This document shows, piece by piece, positions 39,292 through 47,475 of a DNA stretch of 64,000 bases. The first letter of the stretch is position 1, and each line of letters starts with the position of its first letter. Source of the stretch: JBBSBL01 sp963735885 (GTDB lineage Bacteria; Actinomycetota; Thermoleophilia; Solirubrobacterales; Solirubrobacteraceae); assembly GCA_963735885.1 (NCBI GenBank), contig CAVTMP010000003.1, positions 189,129 to 253,128 of the forward strand. The letters run 5' to 3'. A program made the position numbers and the translations under genes. The notes below the pieces were generated by a model. That model was not told the DNA's origin. It did no database searches and saw only the letters and a list, made by a program, of their open reading frames with translations.

Positions 39292-39297
39292 TAGAAT
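39292..39297 (+). promoter_or_regulatory. -10 box for disA
   Basis: TAGAAT lies 9 bases before ATG 39307, giving a leader of about 3 bases. Confidence 0.45.
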
Positions 39298-39306
39298 CGT
39301 CACTTC

Positions 39307-40422
39307 ATGCCGTCGAAGTCCGGGGATGAGCTCGCAAGTGAGTTCGAATCACGACAGCAGCCCCGACTCGTCAGGGCGCTGGAGATGGTCGCCCCGGGGA
39401 GCGCCCTGCGGGCGGGCATCGACAACATCGTTCACGCCCGCACCGGCGGCCTGATCGTCATCGGCGACTCCGAGGAGCTGGCGTTCCTCTTCTCGGGCGG
39501 CATCCGCCTGGACATCGACTACTCGCCCGCCTTCCTCTACCAGGTGGCGAAGATGGACGGGGCGATCGTGCTCAACACGACCGCGACGAAGATCGTGTGG
39601 TCGAACGTCCAGCTCACGCCGGACCCGACGATCTCCTCGCAGGAGACCGGGACGCGACACCGCACCGCGGAGCGGACCTCGAAGCAGACCGATGCGCTGG
39701 TCATCGCGATCTCCCAGCGTCGCGAGGTCGTCTCGCTCTACGTCGACGGCGCCAAGTACATCCTCGAGGACATCCCGATCGTGCTCGCGAAGGCCAACCA
39801 GGCGCTGGCCACGCTCGACAAGTACCGCAGCCGCCTCGACCAGGTCTCCACGCGGCTGACCGCGCTCGAGTTCGAGGGCGGCTCGACCCTCCACGACGTC
39901 CTCACCGTCCTGCAGCGCGCCGAGCTCGTGACCCGCATGGGCGTGGAGATCGAGCGCTACATCGTCGAGCTCGGCACCGAGGGCCGGCTCATCGAGATGC
40001 AGCTCGACGAGGTGCTGGTCGGCGTCGCCGCCGACAAGGCCGCGCTCATGAACGACTACCTGCAGGCCGGTGGGCCGGAGGCGTTCGGGTCCGTGCTCGA
40101 CCAGCTCGCGCGGCTTCCGCACACCGACCTGCTCGACTTCGGCCGGCTCGCCGAGATCCTCGGCTACGACCGCAAGCTCAACACCCTCGACTACCCCGTC
40201 TCGCCCCGCGGCTACCGGATCCTGGGGCGCGTGCCCCGGCTGCCGAAGCTCGTGGTGCAGCGCATCGTCGACGAGTTCGGTGGCCTCGAGGAGCTCCTCG
40301 GCGCCACCGACGGAGAGCTCGAGACCGTCGAGGGCGTGGGGGAGATCCGTGCGAAGGACATCCGCGAGGGGCTTCGCCGGCTGCAGGAGATCAACCTCGT
40401 GGACCGCTATCTGCAGACCTGA
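39307..40422 (+). CDS. disA: DNA integrity scanning diadenylate cyclase DisA
   Basis: Makes c-di-AMP from two ATP and binds branched DNA. N-terminal DAC domain with DGA (KMDGAIVLN, about residue 84) and RHR (GTRHRTAER, about 117) motifs; central helical region; C-terminal helix-hairpin-helix DNA-binding domain (VDEFGGLEELLGATDGELETVEGVGEIRAKDI). 371 residues, normal. Adjacent to radA, known to modulate DisA in Bacillus. No c-di-AMP phosphodiesterase or riboswitch recognised in the window. Confidence 0.96.
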   Translation: MPSKSGDELASEFESRQQPRLVRALEMVAPGSALRAGIDNIVHARTGGLIVIGDSEELAFLFSGGIRLDIDYSPAFLYQVAKMDGAIVLNTTATKIVWSNVQLTPDPTISSQETGTRHRTAERTSKQTDALVIAISQRREVVSLYVDGAKYILEDIPIVLAKANQALATLDKYRSRLDQVSTRLTALEFEGGSTLHDVLTVLQRAELVTRMGVEIERYIVELGTEGRLIEMQLDEVLVGVAADKAALMNDYLQAGGPEAFGSVLDQLARLPHTDLLDFGRLAEILGYDRKLNTLDYPVSPRGYRILGRVPRLPKLVVQRIVDEFGGLEELLGATDGELETVEGVGEIRAKDIREGLRRLQEINLVDRYLQT

Positions 40423-40476
40423 CGGCCCGGAGCGGCCGCTGACTCACCAGGGACCAAGGAGGCAGCTATCCCAGAC

Positions 40477-41034
40477 GTGACCGAAGAGACGATGGAGGAG
40501 CTGATCATCGAGACCGAGGTCGAGATCATCGACTTCGAGATCGGCGACAGCGTGGTGTACCCCCACCACGGCGCCGGCCAGGTGCTGAAGAAGGAGCAGA
40601 AGGACATCTTCGGCGAGCGCCGCGAGTACCTGACGATCAAGATCCTCCACAACGACATGACCGTCATGGTCCCGACCGAGAACGCCAGCAAGGCGGGCCT
40701 GCGTCGCGTGATCGACGAGGAGACGGTCCAGAAGGTGCTCGGCGTGCTCACCGCCGAGTGCTCCGAGATGCCCAAGAACTGGAACCGACGCTTCAAGCAC
40801 AACCGCGACAAGATCAAGACCGGCGACATCTACGAGCTCGCCGAGGTCGTGCGCAACCTCGCGATCCGCGAGCAGGAGAAGGGGCTCTCGACGGGCGAGA
40901 AGCAGATGTTCACCCGGGCGAAGAAGATCCTCGCGTCCGAGTTGATGTACGCGCTGGAGATGGGCGAGGAGGAGGCCGAGGCCCATCTCGACGAGCTGCT
41001 GACCATCCCCGAGGTCGCGGCGGCCGCGACGTAG
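40477..41034 (+). CDS. carD: CarD family transcriptional regulator
   Basis: Binds RNA polymerase beta and stabilises open promoter complexes, important for weak promoters and rRNA genes. DFEIGDSVVYPHHGAGQVLKKEQ is the RNAP-interacting Tudor-like start; the C-terminal helical DNA-binding half includes NWNRRFKHNRDKIKTGDIYELAEVVRNL and GLSTGEKQMFTRAKKILASEL. 185 residues from GTG 40477. The ribosome site AAGGAGG (40458-40464 region) is about 14 bases from this GTG but 5 bases from an in-frame ATC, so a rare ATC start 9 bases upstream is possible. carD-ispD-ispF is the mycobacterial order. Confidence 0.95.
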   Translation: MTEETMEELIIETEVEIIDFEIGDSVVYPHHGAGQVLKKEQKDIFGERREYLTIKILHNDMTVMVPTENASKAGLRRVIDEETVQKVLGVLTAECSEMPKNWNRRFKHNRDKIKTGDIYELAEVVRNLAIREQEKGLSTGEKQMFTRAKKILASELMYALEMGEEEAEAHLDELLTIPEVAAAAT

Positions 41035-41046
41035 GCGAGGTCACCG

Positions 41047-41763
41047 GTGGCGGTCGCGCTCATCGTGGCCGCCGGGCGTGGCGAGCGCCTCGGCGCGGAG
41101 GCGCCGAAGGCGTTCGCCACGCTCGCGGGCCGGCCGATGGTGGCCTGGAGCATCGAGGCGCTGCGCGGCGTGCCGGCCATCGAGCGGATCGTCGTCGCCG
41201 TGCCGCCCGGCTACGAGGCGGCGGACGCCGGATCGCCGGCGCTCCGCGACGCGCTCGGCGACGCGACCCGCGTGGCCGGGGGCGCCGCCCGCTCCCAGTC
41301 GGTCGCCCGGGCCCTCGCCGCCGCCGGCGCCGGCCCGCCGGACGAGCCGATCGTCGTGCACGACGCCGCACGGCCGCTGGTCGACGCCGCGCTCGTGCAG
41401 CGGTCCCTGGACGCGCTCGCGGCCCACGGGTGCGACGCCGTCGTGGCCGCCGCCCGGGTCACCGACACCGTCAAGGCGGCCGACGCCGGCGGTCGGGTCG
41501 AGGGCACCCTCGACCGCGCCCGGCTCTGGGCCGTGCAGACGCCGCAGGTCTTCCGCCGCGGCGCCCTGGAGACTGCGCTCTCGCGCGGGGACGACGCGCT
41601 CGCGGCCGCCACCGACGACGCATCGCTCGTCGAGGAGGCGGGCGGAGCGGTCCGCGTCGTAGAGTCTCAGCGCGAGAACCTGAAGGTGACGACGCCGATC
41701 GACCTCCGCGTGGCCGAGCTCCTGCTCGCCGCGCGCCGGGACGGGGAGCCGAGTCCCGACTGA
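41047..41763 (+). CDS. ispD: 2-C-methyl-D-erythritol 4-phosphate cytidylyltransferase
   Basis: Third step of the MEP isoprenoid pathway: MEP plus CTP gives CDP-ME. VALIVAAGRGERLGAEAPKAFATLAGRPMV is the nucleotide-binding start, VHDAARPLVDAAL and AARVTDTVKAADAGG the active-site signatures, LWAVQTPQVFRRGAL and TDDASLVEEAGG follow. 238 residues. GTG 13 bases after carD; ispF follows after 61 bases. Cytosolic. Confidence 0.95.
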   Translation: MAVALIVAAGRGERLGAEAPKAFATLAGRPMVAWSIEALRGVPAIERIVVAVPPGYEAADAGSPALRDALGDATRVAGGAARSQSVARALAAAGAGPPDEPIVVHDAARPLVDAALVQRSLDALAAHGCDAVVAAARVTDTVKAADAGGRVEGTLDRARLWAVQTPQVFRRGALETALSRGDDALAAATDDASLVEEAGGAVRVVESQRENLKVTTPIDLRVAELLLAARRDGEPSPD

Positions 41764-41824
41764 CGCCGATGATGCCCGCCGCCACCGCATCCGCTCGCGC
41801 GCCGCGCCGCAACCGGGCCGCGGC

Positions 41825-42325
41825 GTGACCGCTCCGTCGTCCCGGAGCGGCATCGGGTACGACTGCCACCGCCTCGCGGAGGGCCGTCCGCTCGTGCTCG
41901 GCGGCGTGGAGGTGCCGGCCGACCGGGGGCTCGACGGTCACTCCGACGCCGACGTGCTCACCCACGCGATCATCGACGCGCTGCTCGGCGCGGCGGCGCT
42001 CGACGACATCGGCACCCACTTCCCGGACACCGAGGCCGCCTACGCGGGCGCCGCCTCGCTCGGCCTGCTGCGGGACACCGTCGCGCTGCTCGCCGGCCGG
42101 GGCCTCGAGCCGGGGAACGTCGATGCCACCGTGGTGATGGAACGGCCGCGGCTCGCGCCGCACCGGGCCGCGATCCGCACCGCGCTCGCCGGGGCGCTCG
42201 GCCTCGAGGAGGGGCGCGTCGGCGTCAAGGCCACGCGCGGCGAGGGCATGGGCTTCGTCGGGCGCGAGGAGGGCGTGGCCGCGCTCGCCGTCGCCACGGT
42301 CGTCGACTCGGGGCCGCGCGGGTAG
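41825..42325 (+). CDS. ispF: 2-C-methyl-D-erythritol 2,4-cyclodiphosphate synthase
   Basis: Fifth step of the MEP pathway, a Zn-dependent trimeric enzyme. GIGYDCHRLAEGRPLVLGGVEVP with Asp-X-His, GLDGHSDADVLTHAIIDALLGAA with the zinc His, and DIGTHFPDTEAAYAGA; the C-terminus KATRGEGMGFVGREEGVAALA is standard (TTEGLGFTGR in others). 166 residues. Operon with ispD. Confidence 0.95.
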   Translation: MTAPSSRSGIGYDCHRLAEGRPLVLGGVEVPADRGLDGHSDADVLTHAIIDALLGAAALDDIGTHFPDTEAAYAGAASLGLLRDTVALLAGRGLEPGNVDATVVMERPRLAPHRAAIRTALAGALGLEEGRVGVKATRGEGMGFVGREEGVAALAVATVVDSGPRG

Positions 42326-42335
42326 CGGGACGAGC

Positions 42336-43751
42336 GTGGAGCCGATCCTCGACCCCACGAAGATCGCCGGTCCCGCGCCGGCCGCGTCGTCGGCCGGCGG
42401 CGGCACCGGCGAGATCCCGCGCATCGAGGTCCGCCCCGACGGGCGCGCGCTCGCCGCGCAGGTCGGGCTCGCCGGGATGGTCGCGTTCGGGCTGCTGGTC
42501 GCCCTGGCGGCGCCGGCGACGCGCTTCCTCGTGCCGACCGGCGCCCCCGGCACCACCGTTCCGGACTGGATCCTCGGGCCGTTCACGCCGATCGACATCC
42601 CGCTGACCCGGACGCCGTTCTGCGTCGTGCTCGTGCTCATGGTCGTGTGCTGGGCGCTCGTTATCCGCGGCGCGGACACGCTCCCGCCACGGGCCGCGGT
42701 CGCGGCGATCGTCGGCGCGCACCTCCTCTTCCTGCTCGCCCCGCCGCTGCTGTCGACCGACGTGTTCACCTACCTCGGGTGGGGCCGCCTCGACGCCATC
42801 CACGGCGTGAACCCCTACGACTTCGGGCCGGGCGTGCGCCCGCAGGACCCGGTCTTCGCCTGGACCGGGCTGCTCTGGACCGACACGCCGACGATGTACG
42901 GGCCGCTCTTCTCGATGCTCGGCTCCGCCGCCGGGCTGCTCGGCCCGGCCGGCGGCCTGTGGGCCCTGAAGCTCCTCAGCGCCGGCGCGAGCCTGGCCTG
43001 CGTCGGGCTCACCTGGTCCTGCGCCCGGGCGCTGCGCCGCGACCCGGTCCCGGCCGCCCTGCTCGTCGGCCTCAATCCGATCCTTCTCGTCTTCGCGGTC
43101 GGCGGGGCGCACAACGACCTCCTCATGCTCGCGCTCGCTCTGGCCGGCATCCGCCTGGTGCTCGCGCGGCGCGAGGCGCTCGGCGGCGCGGCCGTCGCGA
43201 CGGCGATCGCCGTCAAGGCCACCGGCGGCCTGCTGCTGCCGTTCCTCGTGATCGGCGCCCGGGGCGGCCGGTGGCGCGTCGTGGCGGGCGCGGCCGGGGG
43301 GCTCGCCACGTTCGCGCTGCTCGGCTTCGCGCTCTACGGCACCGGGCCGCTCGGGATCCCGGCGACCATCCTCGGGGCGACCGAGCACCACGTCGGCGAG
43401 CTGCGCAGCGTGCCCGGGATCGTGTCGGCCTACGCGGGCCTCGGGACGATCGGGGGCCCGGGACGCCTCGGGCTCGGCGTCGTGTTCGCGGCCGTCCTGA
43501 TCGGCTCGTTGGCCTGGGCGCTGCGGCGGCCCGACCGCTGGATCGCGGCGGCGGCGGTGGCGACCCTGGCGCTGCTCCTCACGGCGACGCAGCTGCACCC
43601 GTGGTACGTGGTGTGGACGCTTCCCCTCGCGGCGCTGTCCGGCGATCGCCGCATCCGTGCCGCGGCGATCGCGCTCACGGCGATCGTCGTGCTCATCCAC
43701 GTCGTGCGGTGGCTCGCGCCGCTGGGGATCTCCTACCCGCACGGGGGCTAG
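42336..43751 (+). CDS. Polytopic glycosyltransferase-like membrane protein (MptB/GT87-like)
   Basis: 471 residues with about 12 hydrophobic segments. LSTDVFTYLGWGRLDAIHGVNPYDFGP has the conserved acidic residue and NPY after the first periplasmic loop seen in polyprenol-phosphate-mannose-dependent transferases of actinobacteria (MptA/MptB type); MYGPLFSML and LNPILLVFAVGGAHNDLLMLAL also fit, and HPWYVVWTLPLAAL near the end. Probably adds a hexose to a cell-envelope glycan or lipid from a polyprenol-phosphate donor. GTG 11 bases after ispF; its 3' end overlaps the end of gluQ by four bases, convergent. Confidence 0.75.
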   Translation: MEPILDPTKIAGPAPAASSAGGGTGEIPRIEVRPDGRALAAQVGLAGMVAFGLLVALAAPATRFLVPTGAPGTTVPDWILGPFTPIDIPLTRTPFCVVLVLMVVCWALVIRGADTLPPRAAVAAIVGAHLLFLLAPPLLSTDVFTYLGWGRLDAIHGVNPYDFGPGVRPQDPVFAWTGLLWTDTPTMYGPLFSMLGSAAGLLGPAGGLWALKLLSAGASLACVGLTWSCARALRRDPVPAALLVGLNPILLVFAVGGAHNDLLMLALALAGIRLVLARREALGGAAVATAIAVKATGGLLLPFLVIGARGGRWRVVAGAAGGLATFALLGFALYGTGPLGIPATILGATEHHVGELRSVPGIVSAYAGLGTIGGPGRLGLGVVFAAVLIGSLAWALRRPDRWIAAAAVATLALLLTATQLHPWYVVWTLPLAALSGDRRIRAAAIALTAIVVLIHVVRWLAPLGISYPHGG

Positions 43752-44690
43752 GGGCACACTCGCGGCTCGACCGGGTCCACGACCCAGGGCTCGCGGGGGA
43801 GGGCGGCCGGATCGAACCGGGGGAGGAGGTCCGCGGGGGTGGGCCGCTCGCGGGGGCTCGCGAGGCCGAGGCTGCGCGCGAGGAGGGCGAGCACGTCGGC
43901 CGGCGACTCGCCGCGGGCCGCGCGGTCGGCGAGCGTGACCGCGCCGTGGCGCTTGGCGAGGCGGGCGCCGTCGGGACCGAGGACGAGGGGGACGTGCGTC
44001 CAGGTCGGCTCGGTCAGGCCGAGCAGCCGGCCGAGCGCGACCTGCCGCGGGGTCGAGTCGGCGAGATCGTCGCCGCGGACGACCTCGCCGATCCCCTGCG
44101 CCGCGTCGTCCACGACGACGGCGAGGTGGTAGGCGTAGACGCCGTCGCCGCGGCGGACGACGACGTCGTCGACCGGGCCGGAGCGGGGCCCGGCGAGGCG
44201 GTCGGTCCAGGCGACCTCGGGCGCGGCCGAGCGCACGCGGAGCGCCGGTGGCCGGGGCGTCGCGGCGAGGCGGGCGTCCCGCTCGGCGACCGTGAGCCGG
44301 GCACAGGTCCCCGGGTAGGCGCCGACGCGGCCCGTGCGGCGCGGAGGCGGCGGCCCGGATCTCGGCGCGGGTGCAGAAGCACGGGTAGACGACCCCGGCG
44401 GCGTCGAGCCTGGAGACCGCCGCGGCGTAGCGGGCGGTGCGCGCGGACTGACGTTCGACGGGGCCGTCGTGGTCGAGGCCGAGCGCGGCGAGGTCGGCGA
44501 GCTGGGCCTCGGCGGCGCCCGGGCGCACGCGCGCGGCGTCGAGGTCCTCCATGCGGACGAGGAACCGGCCCCCGCCGGAGCGGGCGAAGAGCCAGGCCAG
44601 CAGCGCCGTGCGGAGGTTGCCGAGGTGCAGCGCCCCGGTGGGGCTCGGCGCGAAGCGCCCGTCGGCCGATCGGTCGGGCGGGCCGCTCAG
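43748..44690 (-). CDS. gluQ: Glutamyl-Q tRNA(Asp) synthetase (one frameshift, CTG start)
   Basis: Attaches glutamate to the queuosine base of tRNA-Asp. RFAPSPTGALHLGNLRTALLAWLFARSGGG carries the HIGH-equivalent HLGN; VRMEDLDAARVRPG, YPCFCTRAEIR, HLAVVVDDAAQGIGEVVRGDDLADSTPRQ and LAKRHGA (KMSKS-equivalent) follow. No anticodon-binding half, as expected. One extra base near 44330 (expected GAYPGTCARL). No ATG or GTG lies in frame upstream of ATG 44552, which would cut off the HIGH motif; a CTG at 44690 overlaps the upstream TGA (CTGA) and is the best start. Truncated GluRS-like genes of this type are known beside GltX-lacking loci too. Confidence 0.88.
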
Positions 44691-45172
44691 GGGGTCGCGG
44701 CCGTGCGCCGCTCGGCGGCGCGTCGGCGCCGGCTCTCGAGCTCGACCTGCCGCTTGAGCTCCACCACCGAGCGCCGCAGGTGGCGGCTGACCGTGCGGGC
44801 GGCGACGCGCTCGGCGATCCAGCCGGTGATCCCGGCGCCGGCGACGCCGTACTGGAGCCGCAGCTCGACGTGGGCACCGCCGTCATCGCGCTCGCGCAGC
44901 CGCCAGCGTCCGCGCTGGTCGAGACCGGTGACGGAGTGCCAGGCGATGTCGCGTCCCTCCTCCCACTCGACGACCTCGACGAGGCCACCGACCTCGGCCG
45001 AGCCGACGAGCAGCAGCATCCGGTAGCGCGCGCCGAGTCCGCGGGCCCGATCCCCGACGACCTCCCAGCGCGTCATGCCGGCCATGAACTCCAGGTACCG
45101 GGCCGGATTCGCGACGAACGTCCAGACGGCCGCGGGCGCCGCCGCGACGTCGACCTCCGCGGCGACCCTCAT
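44687..45172 (-). CDS. SRPBCC (START-like) family protein
   Basis: 161 residues with the polyketide-cyclase/START-like fold: VAAEVDVAAAPAAVWTFVANPARYLEFMAGMTRWEV at the N-terminus, then alternating beta strands (ARYRMLLLVGSAEVGGLVEVVEWEEGRDIAW) and a long C-terminal helix SRHLRRSVVELKRQVEL. Binds a hydrophobic ligand in a deep pocket; ligand unknown. ATG overlaps the acyltransferase stop (ATGA) and its own TGA overlaps the gluQ start, so four minus-strand genes look coupled. Confidence 0.85.
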   Translation of the reverse strand: MRVAAEVDVAAAPAAVWTFVANPARYLEFMAGMTRWEVVGDRARGLGARYRMLLLVGSAEVGGLVEVVEWEEGRDIAWHSVTGLDQRGRWRLRERDDGGAHVELRLQYGVAGAGITGWIAERVAARTVSRHLRRSVVELKRQVELESRRRRAAERRTAATP

Positions 45173-46149
45173 CCGAGCACCGGGAGGCGGCGCTCGGCGG
45201 CGAGTGCGTCCAGGGTGTCCTGCATGAGCCGGACGACGTGGTCGTACACCTCGTCGACGTCGGGCTCCGGGCCGAACTCCTCGCGCAGGTGGAGCGGCGG
45301 CAGCACCTCGACGGTGATCTTCGCCGGGAGCGGCACGTGTCCGAGCATGTCGCCCACGTTCAGGCCCCACGGCGCGGCGATCGAGACCGGCAGCACCTTG
45401 AGGCGGAGCATGCGGTCGAGCCCGAGCAGCTTCGCGAGGTTCTCGCCCTGGCTGAGGAACAGCGCGGTCTCCTGACCGCCGACGGCGACGACGGGGACGA
45501 TCGGCACGTCCCGTTCCAGCGCCAGACGGATGAAGCCCTTGCGCCCGCCGAAGTCGACCCGGTGGCGCTGCCACGAGGGCCGATGGACCTCGCGGTCGCC
45601 ACCCGGGTAGACGAGCAGGGCGGCGCCGGCGTCCAGCGCCTTCTCGGCGTTGCCCGGCGACGCCGCCACGGTGCCGAAGCGGCGCAGGAACGACAGGCCG
45701 GGAAACGAGAGCACGAGGTTGTGGGCGAGCTGGTAGAAGGCCCGCTCGACGCCGAAGTAGGCGTTGAAGGCCAGGGTCAGCACGAGCGTGTCCGGGGTGA
45801 GGTTGCCGCCCGAGTGGTTGCCGACGAGGAGCACCGGACCCTGCTCGGGCACGTTGCCCAGGCCGCGGACCTCGCCGCGGAACCACAGGCTCGCGGCGAG
45901 CCACATCGCGGGCAGCCGCTCGCGGATGTAGTCGGGATCGCGATCGTCGAGGTCGGCCGGCGGGATGCGCGCCTGCGCGAGCGCCGCGACGCCGCGCGCG
46001 GCGCGGCCGAGCAGGGCGGCCGGGCCGCCGCTCGCGGAGTCGGCCCCCCGGCCGTCGGCGGCGCTGGACTCCCCGGGCAGGCCGAAGCCCTGATCGCCGG
46101 GCGCGTGCCCGTTGTGCCGGGCGCGGTCGGACACCGGAGGCGTGGCCAT
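45169..46149 (-). CDS. Lysophospholipid acyltransferase-like protein
   Basis: 326 residues. VRGLGNVPEQGPVLLVGNHSGGNLTPDTLVLTLAFNAYFG is the acyltransferase start; the usual HX4D is H-SGGNLTP-D here, as in a sub-family of actinobacterial/diacylglycerol-type acyltransferases. LLVYPGGDREVHRPSWQRHRVDFGGRKGFIRLALERDVPIVPVVAVGGQE replaces FPEGTR. Probably acylates a lipid at the membrane. ATG 46149 lies one base after the transcription start predicted by TAGACT (46162-46157), whose first bases are the stop of the upstream hydrolase. Confidence 0.85.
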   Translation of the reverse strand: MATPPVSDRARHNGHAPGDQGFGLPGESSAADGRGADSASGGPAALLGRAARGVAALAQARIPPADLDDRDPDYIRERLPAMWLAASLWFRGEVRGLGNVPEQGPVLLVGNHSGGNLTPDTLVLTLAFNAYFGVERAFYQLAHNLVLSFPGLSFLRRFGTVAASPGNAEKALDAGAALLVYPGGDREVHRPSWQRHRVDFGGRKGFIRLALERDVPIVPVVAVGGQETALFLSQGENLAKLLGLDRMLRLKVLPVSIAAPWGLNVGDMLGHVPLPAKITVEVLPPLHLREEFGPEPDVDEVYDHVVRLMQDTLDALAAERRLPVLG

Positions 46150-46159
46150 GGGCGCGAGT

Positions 46160-47404
46160 CTACGCGGCGGCGGCCGGGGCGAGGCTCGTCCCGCCGAGCG
46201 CCTCGACCCGGGCGAGGAAGCGCCGCAGGAGCCCGTTCGTCTGCTCCGGGCGCTCGACCTGCGGCACGTGACCGCAGGAGTCGAGCACGATCTGCTCGGC
46301 GCGCGGAAGCCAGCGGCGGACGTGGCGCTCGAACGCGGGCGGGATGAGCCGGTCGCCTCGCGTCCAGACGAACAGCGCCGGGGGCTCGAGCCCGGCCAGG
46401 CGGCGGTAGAAGCCGTGACGACCGAACGGCGCCTCGAGGTAGAGGTTGCGGGCCGAGGCGAGGAACGCGTAGCGGGCGCCGGCCGACCCGTAGACCCGCT
46501 GGAACTCGTCCACGACGACCTCGGCCATCGCGGGGTCGACGAGGTCGCGGTCGCTGAACAGCGCCCAGAACTGGCCCTCGACCATCCCGCGGGTGAACCG
46601 GTGCGGCACGAGCCCCAGCTCGGGACGCAGGGCCCGTACGAGCCGATGGAAGTCGCGCTGGACGAAGGCCACCGACGGGCAGAGCAGACCGAGCGCGGTC
46701 ACCCGCTCGGGGGCCCGGAGCCCGACCTCGATGGCGATCCGCCCGCCCATCGAGTTCCCGACGAGGTGCGCCCGCTCGATGTCCAGGGCGTCCATGAGAC
46801 CCAGCACCACCCCCGCGTACCAGCGCGGGTCGTAGGGCGCGGTCAGCGGCTTGCTCGAGGAGCCGAACCCCGGCAGGTCGATGGCGTGCACCCGGTGGTC
46901 GCGGCTCAGCGCGGCGGCGGTCTCGTAGAAGCTCGCCTTCGTGCCGCCGAGGCCGTGGAGCAGCAGCACGTCGGAGCCGGAGCCCATGGTGAGCGTCGAG
47001 ATCCGCTCGCGGCCGACGCGGAGCTCCTGCACGCGCAGCAGCGGCGGGCGCCCGCTCGGCAGGCGGAACATCCCCTCGAAGGCCACGGCGAGGTCGAGGT
47101 TGCCCCGTGCGGTGAGGGCTCGGCGCGAGAAGGCGTCCAGCCCGGAGAAGCGGCCCTCGCGCAGGGCGAGCCAGGTCGTCGCGTCGGTCACGATCGTGAC
47201 GTCCGGCGTGCGCCGGGTGATGCCCTTGCGGACCCGGGCTCCGTGCGTCGTGCAGCGCACCTCCCAGGAGTGCCCGAGGTCGACGAGGCGGACGTGGTAG
47301 GTGGCGTCGAAGCCCGGCTCGGCGCCGAGAAAGCGGCCGGGGAGCGTCCGGAAGGCGCGCTCGACGAGCGCGAGACGGTCGGCGTGGAGGGGCGTCCGCA
47401 TCAC
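46160..47404 (-). CDS. Alpha/beta hydrolase with N-terminal SCP2-like domain
   Basis: 414 residues. The first 125 (HVRLVDLGHSWEVRCTTHGARVRKGITRRTPDVTIVTDATTWLALREGRFSGLDA) match an SCP2 sterol/lipid-binding fold. The rest is an alpha/beta hydrolase: VLLLHGLGGTKASFYE oxyanion segment, nucleophile GNSMGG, acid in WTRGDRLIP and His in SCGHVPQVERPE. A lipid esterase or lipase role fits, with acyltransferase and START-like genes downstream. GTG 47404 and ATG 47401 are both possible; TAGGGT (47419-47414) ends 10 bases before the GTG. Divergent from cysS. Confidence 0.87.
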   Translation of the reverse strand: MMRTPLHADRLALVERAFRTLPGRFLGAEPGFDATYHVRLVDLGHSWEVRCTTHGARVRKGITRRTPDVTIVTDATTWLALREGRFSGLDAFSRRALTARGNLDLAVAFEGMFRLPSGRPPLLRVQELRVGRERISTLTMGSGSDVLLLHGLGGTKASFYETAAALSRDHRVHAIDLPGFGSSSKPLTAPYDPRWYAGVVLGLMDALDIERAHLVGNSMGGRIAIEVGLRAPERVTALGLLCPSVAFVQRDFHRLVRALRPELGLVPHRFTRGMVEGQFWALFSDRDLVDPAMAEVVVDEFQRVYGSAGARYAFLASARNLYLEAPFGRHGFYRRLAGLEPPALFVWTRGDRLIPPAFERHVRRWLPRAEQIVLDSCGHVPQVERPEQTNGLLRRFLARVEALGGTSLAPAAAA

Positions 47405-47475
47405 CGGACCGGCACCCTAGCGCCCGTCGCGGCCGGGCGGCCGTGCGGCCGGGCGCCGGTAGGGTTGCCCTCCCG

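Noticed and set aside
39338..39352. GTTCGAATC motif like a tRNA T-loop
   Set aside because: Lies inside disA codons; no flanking acceptor or anticodon stems. No tRNA gene was recognised anywhere in the window.
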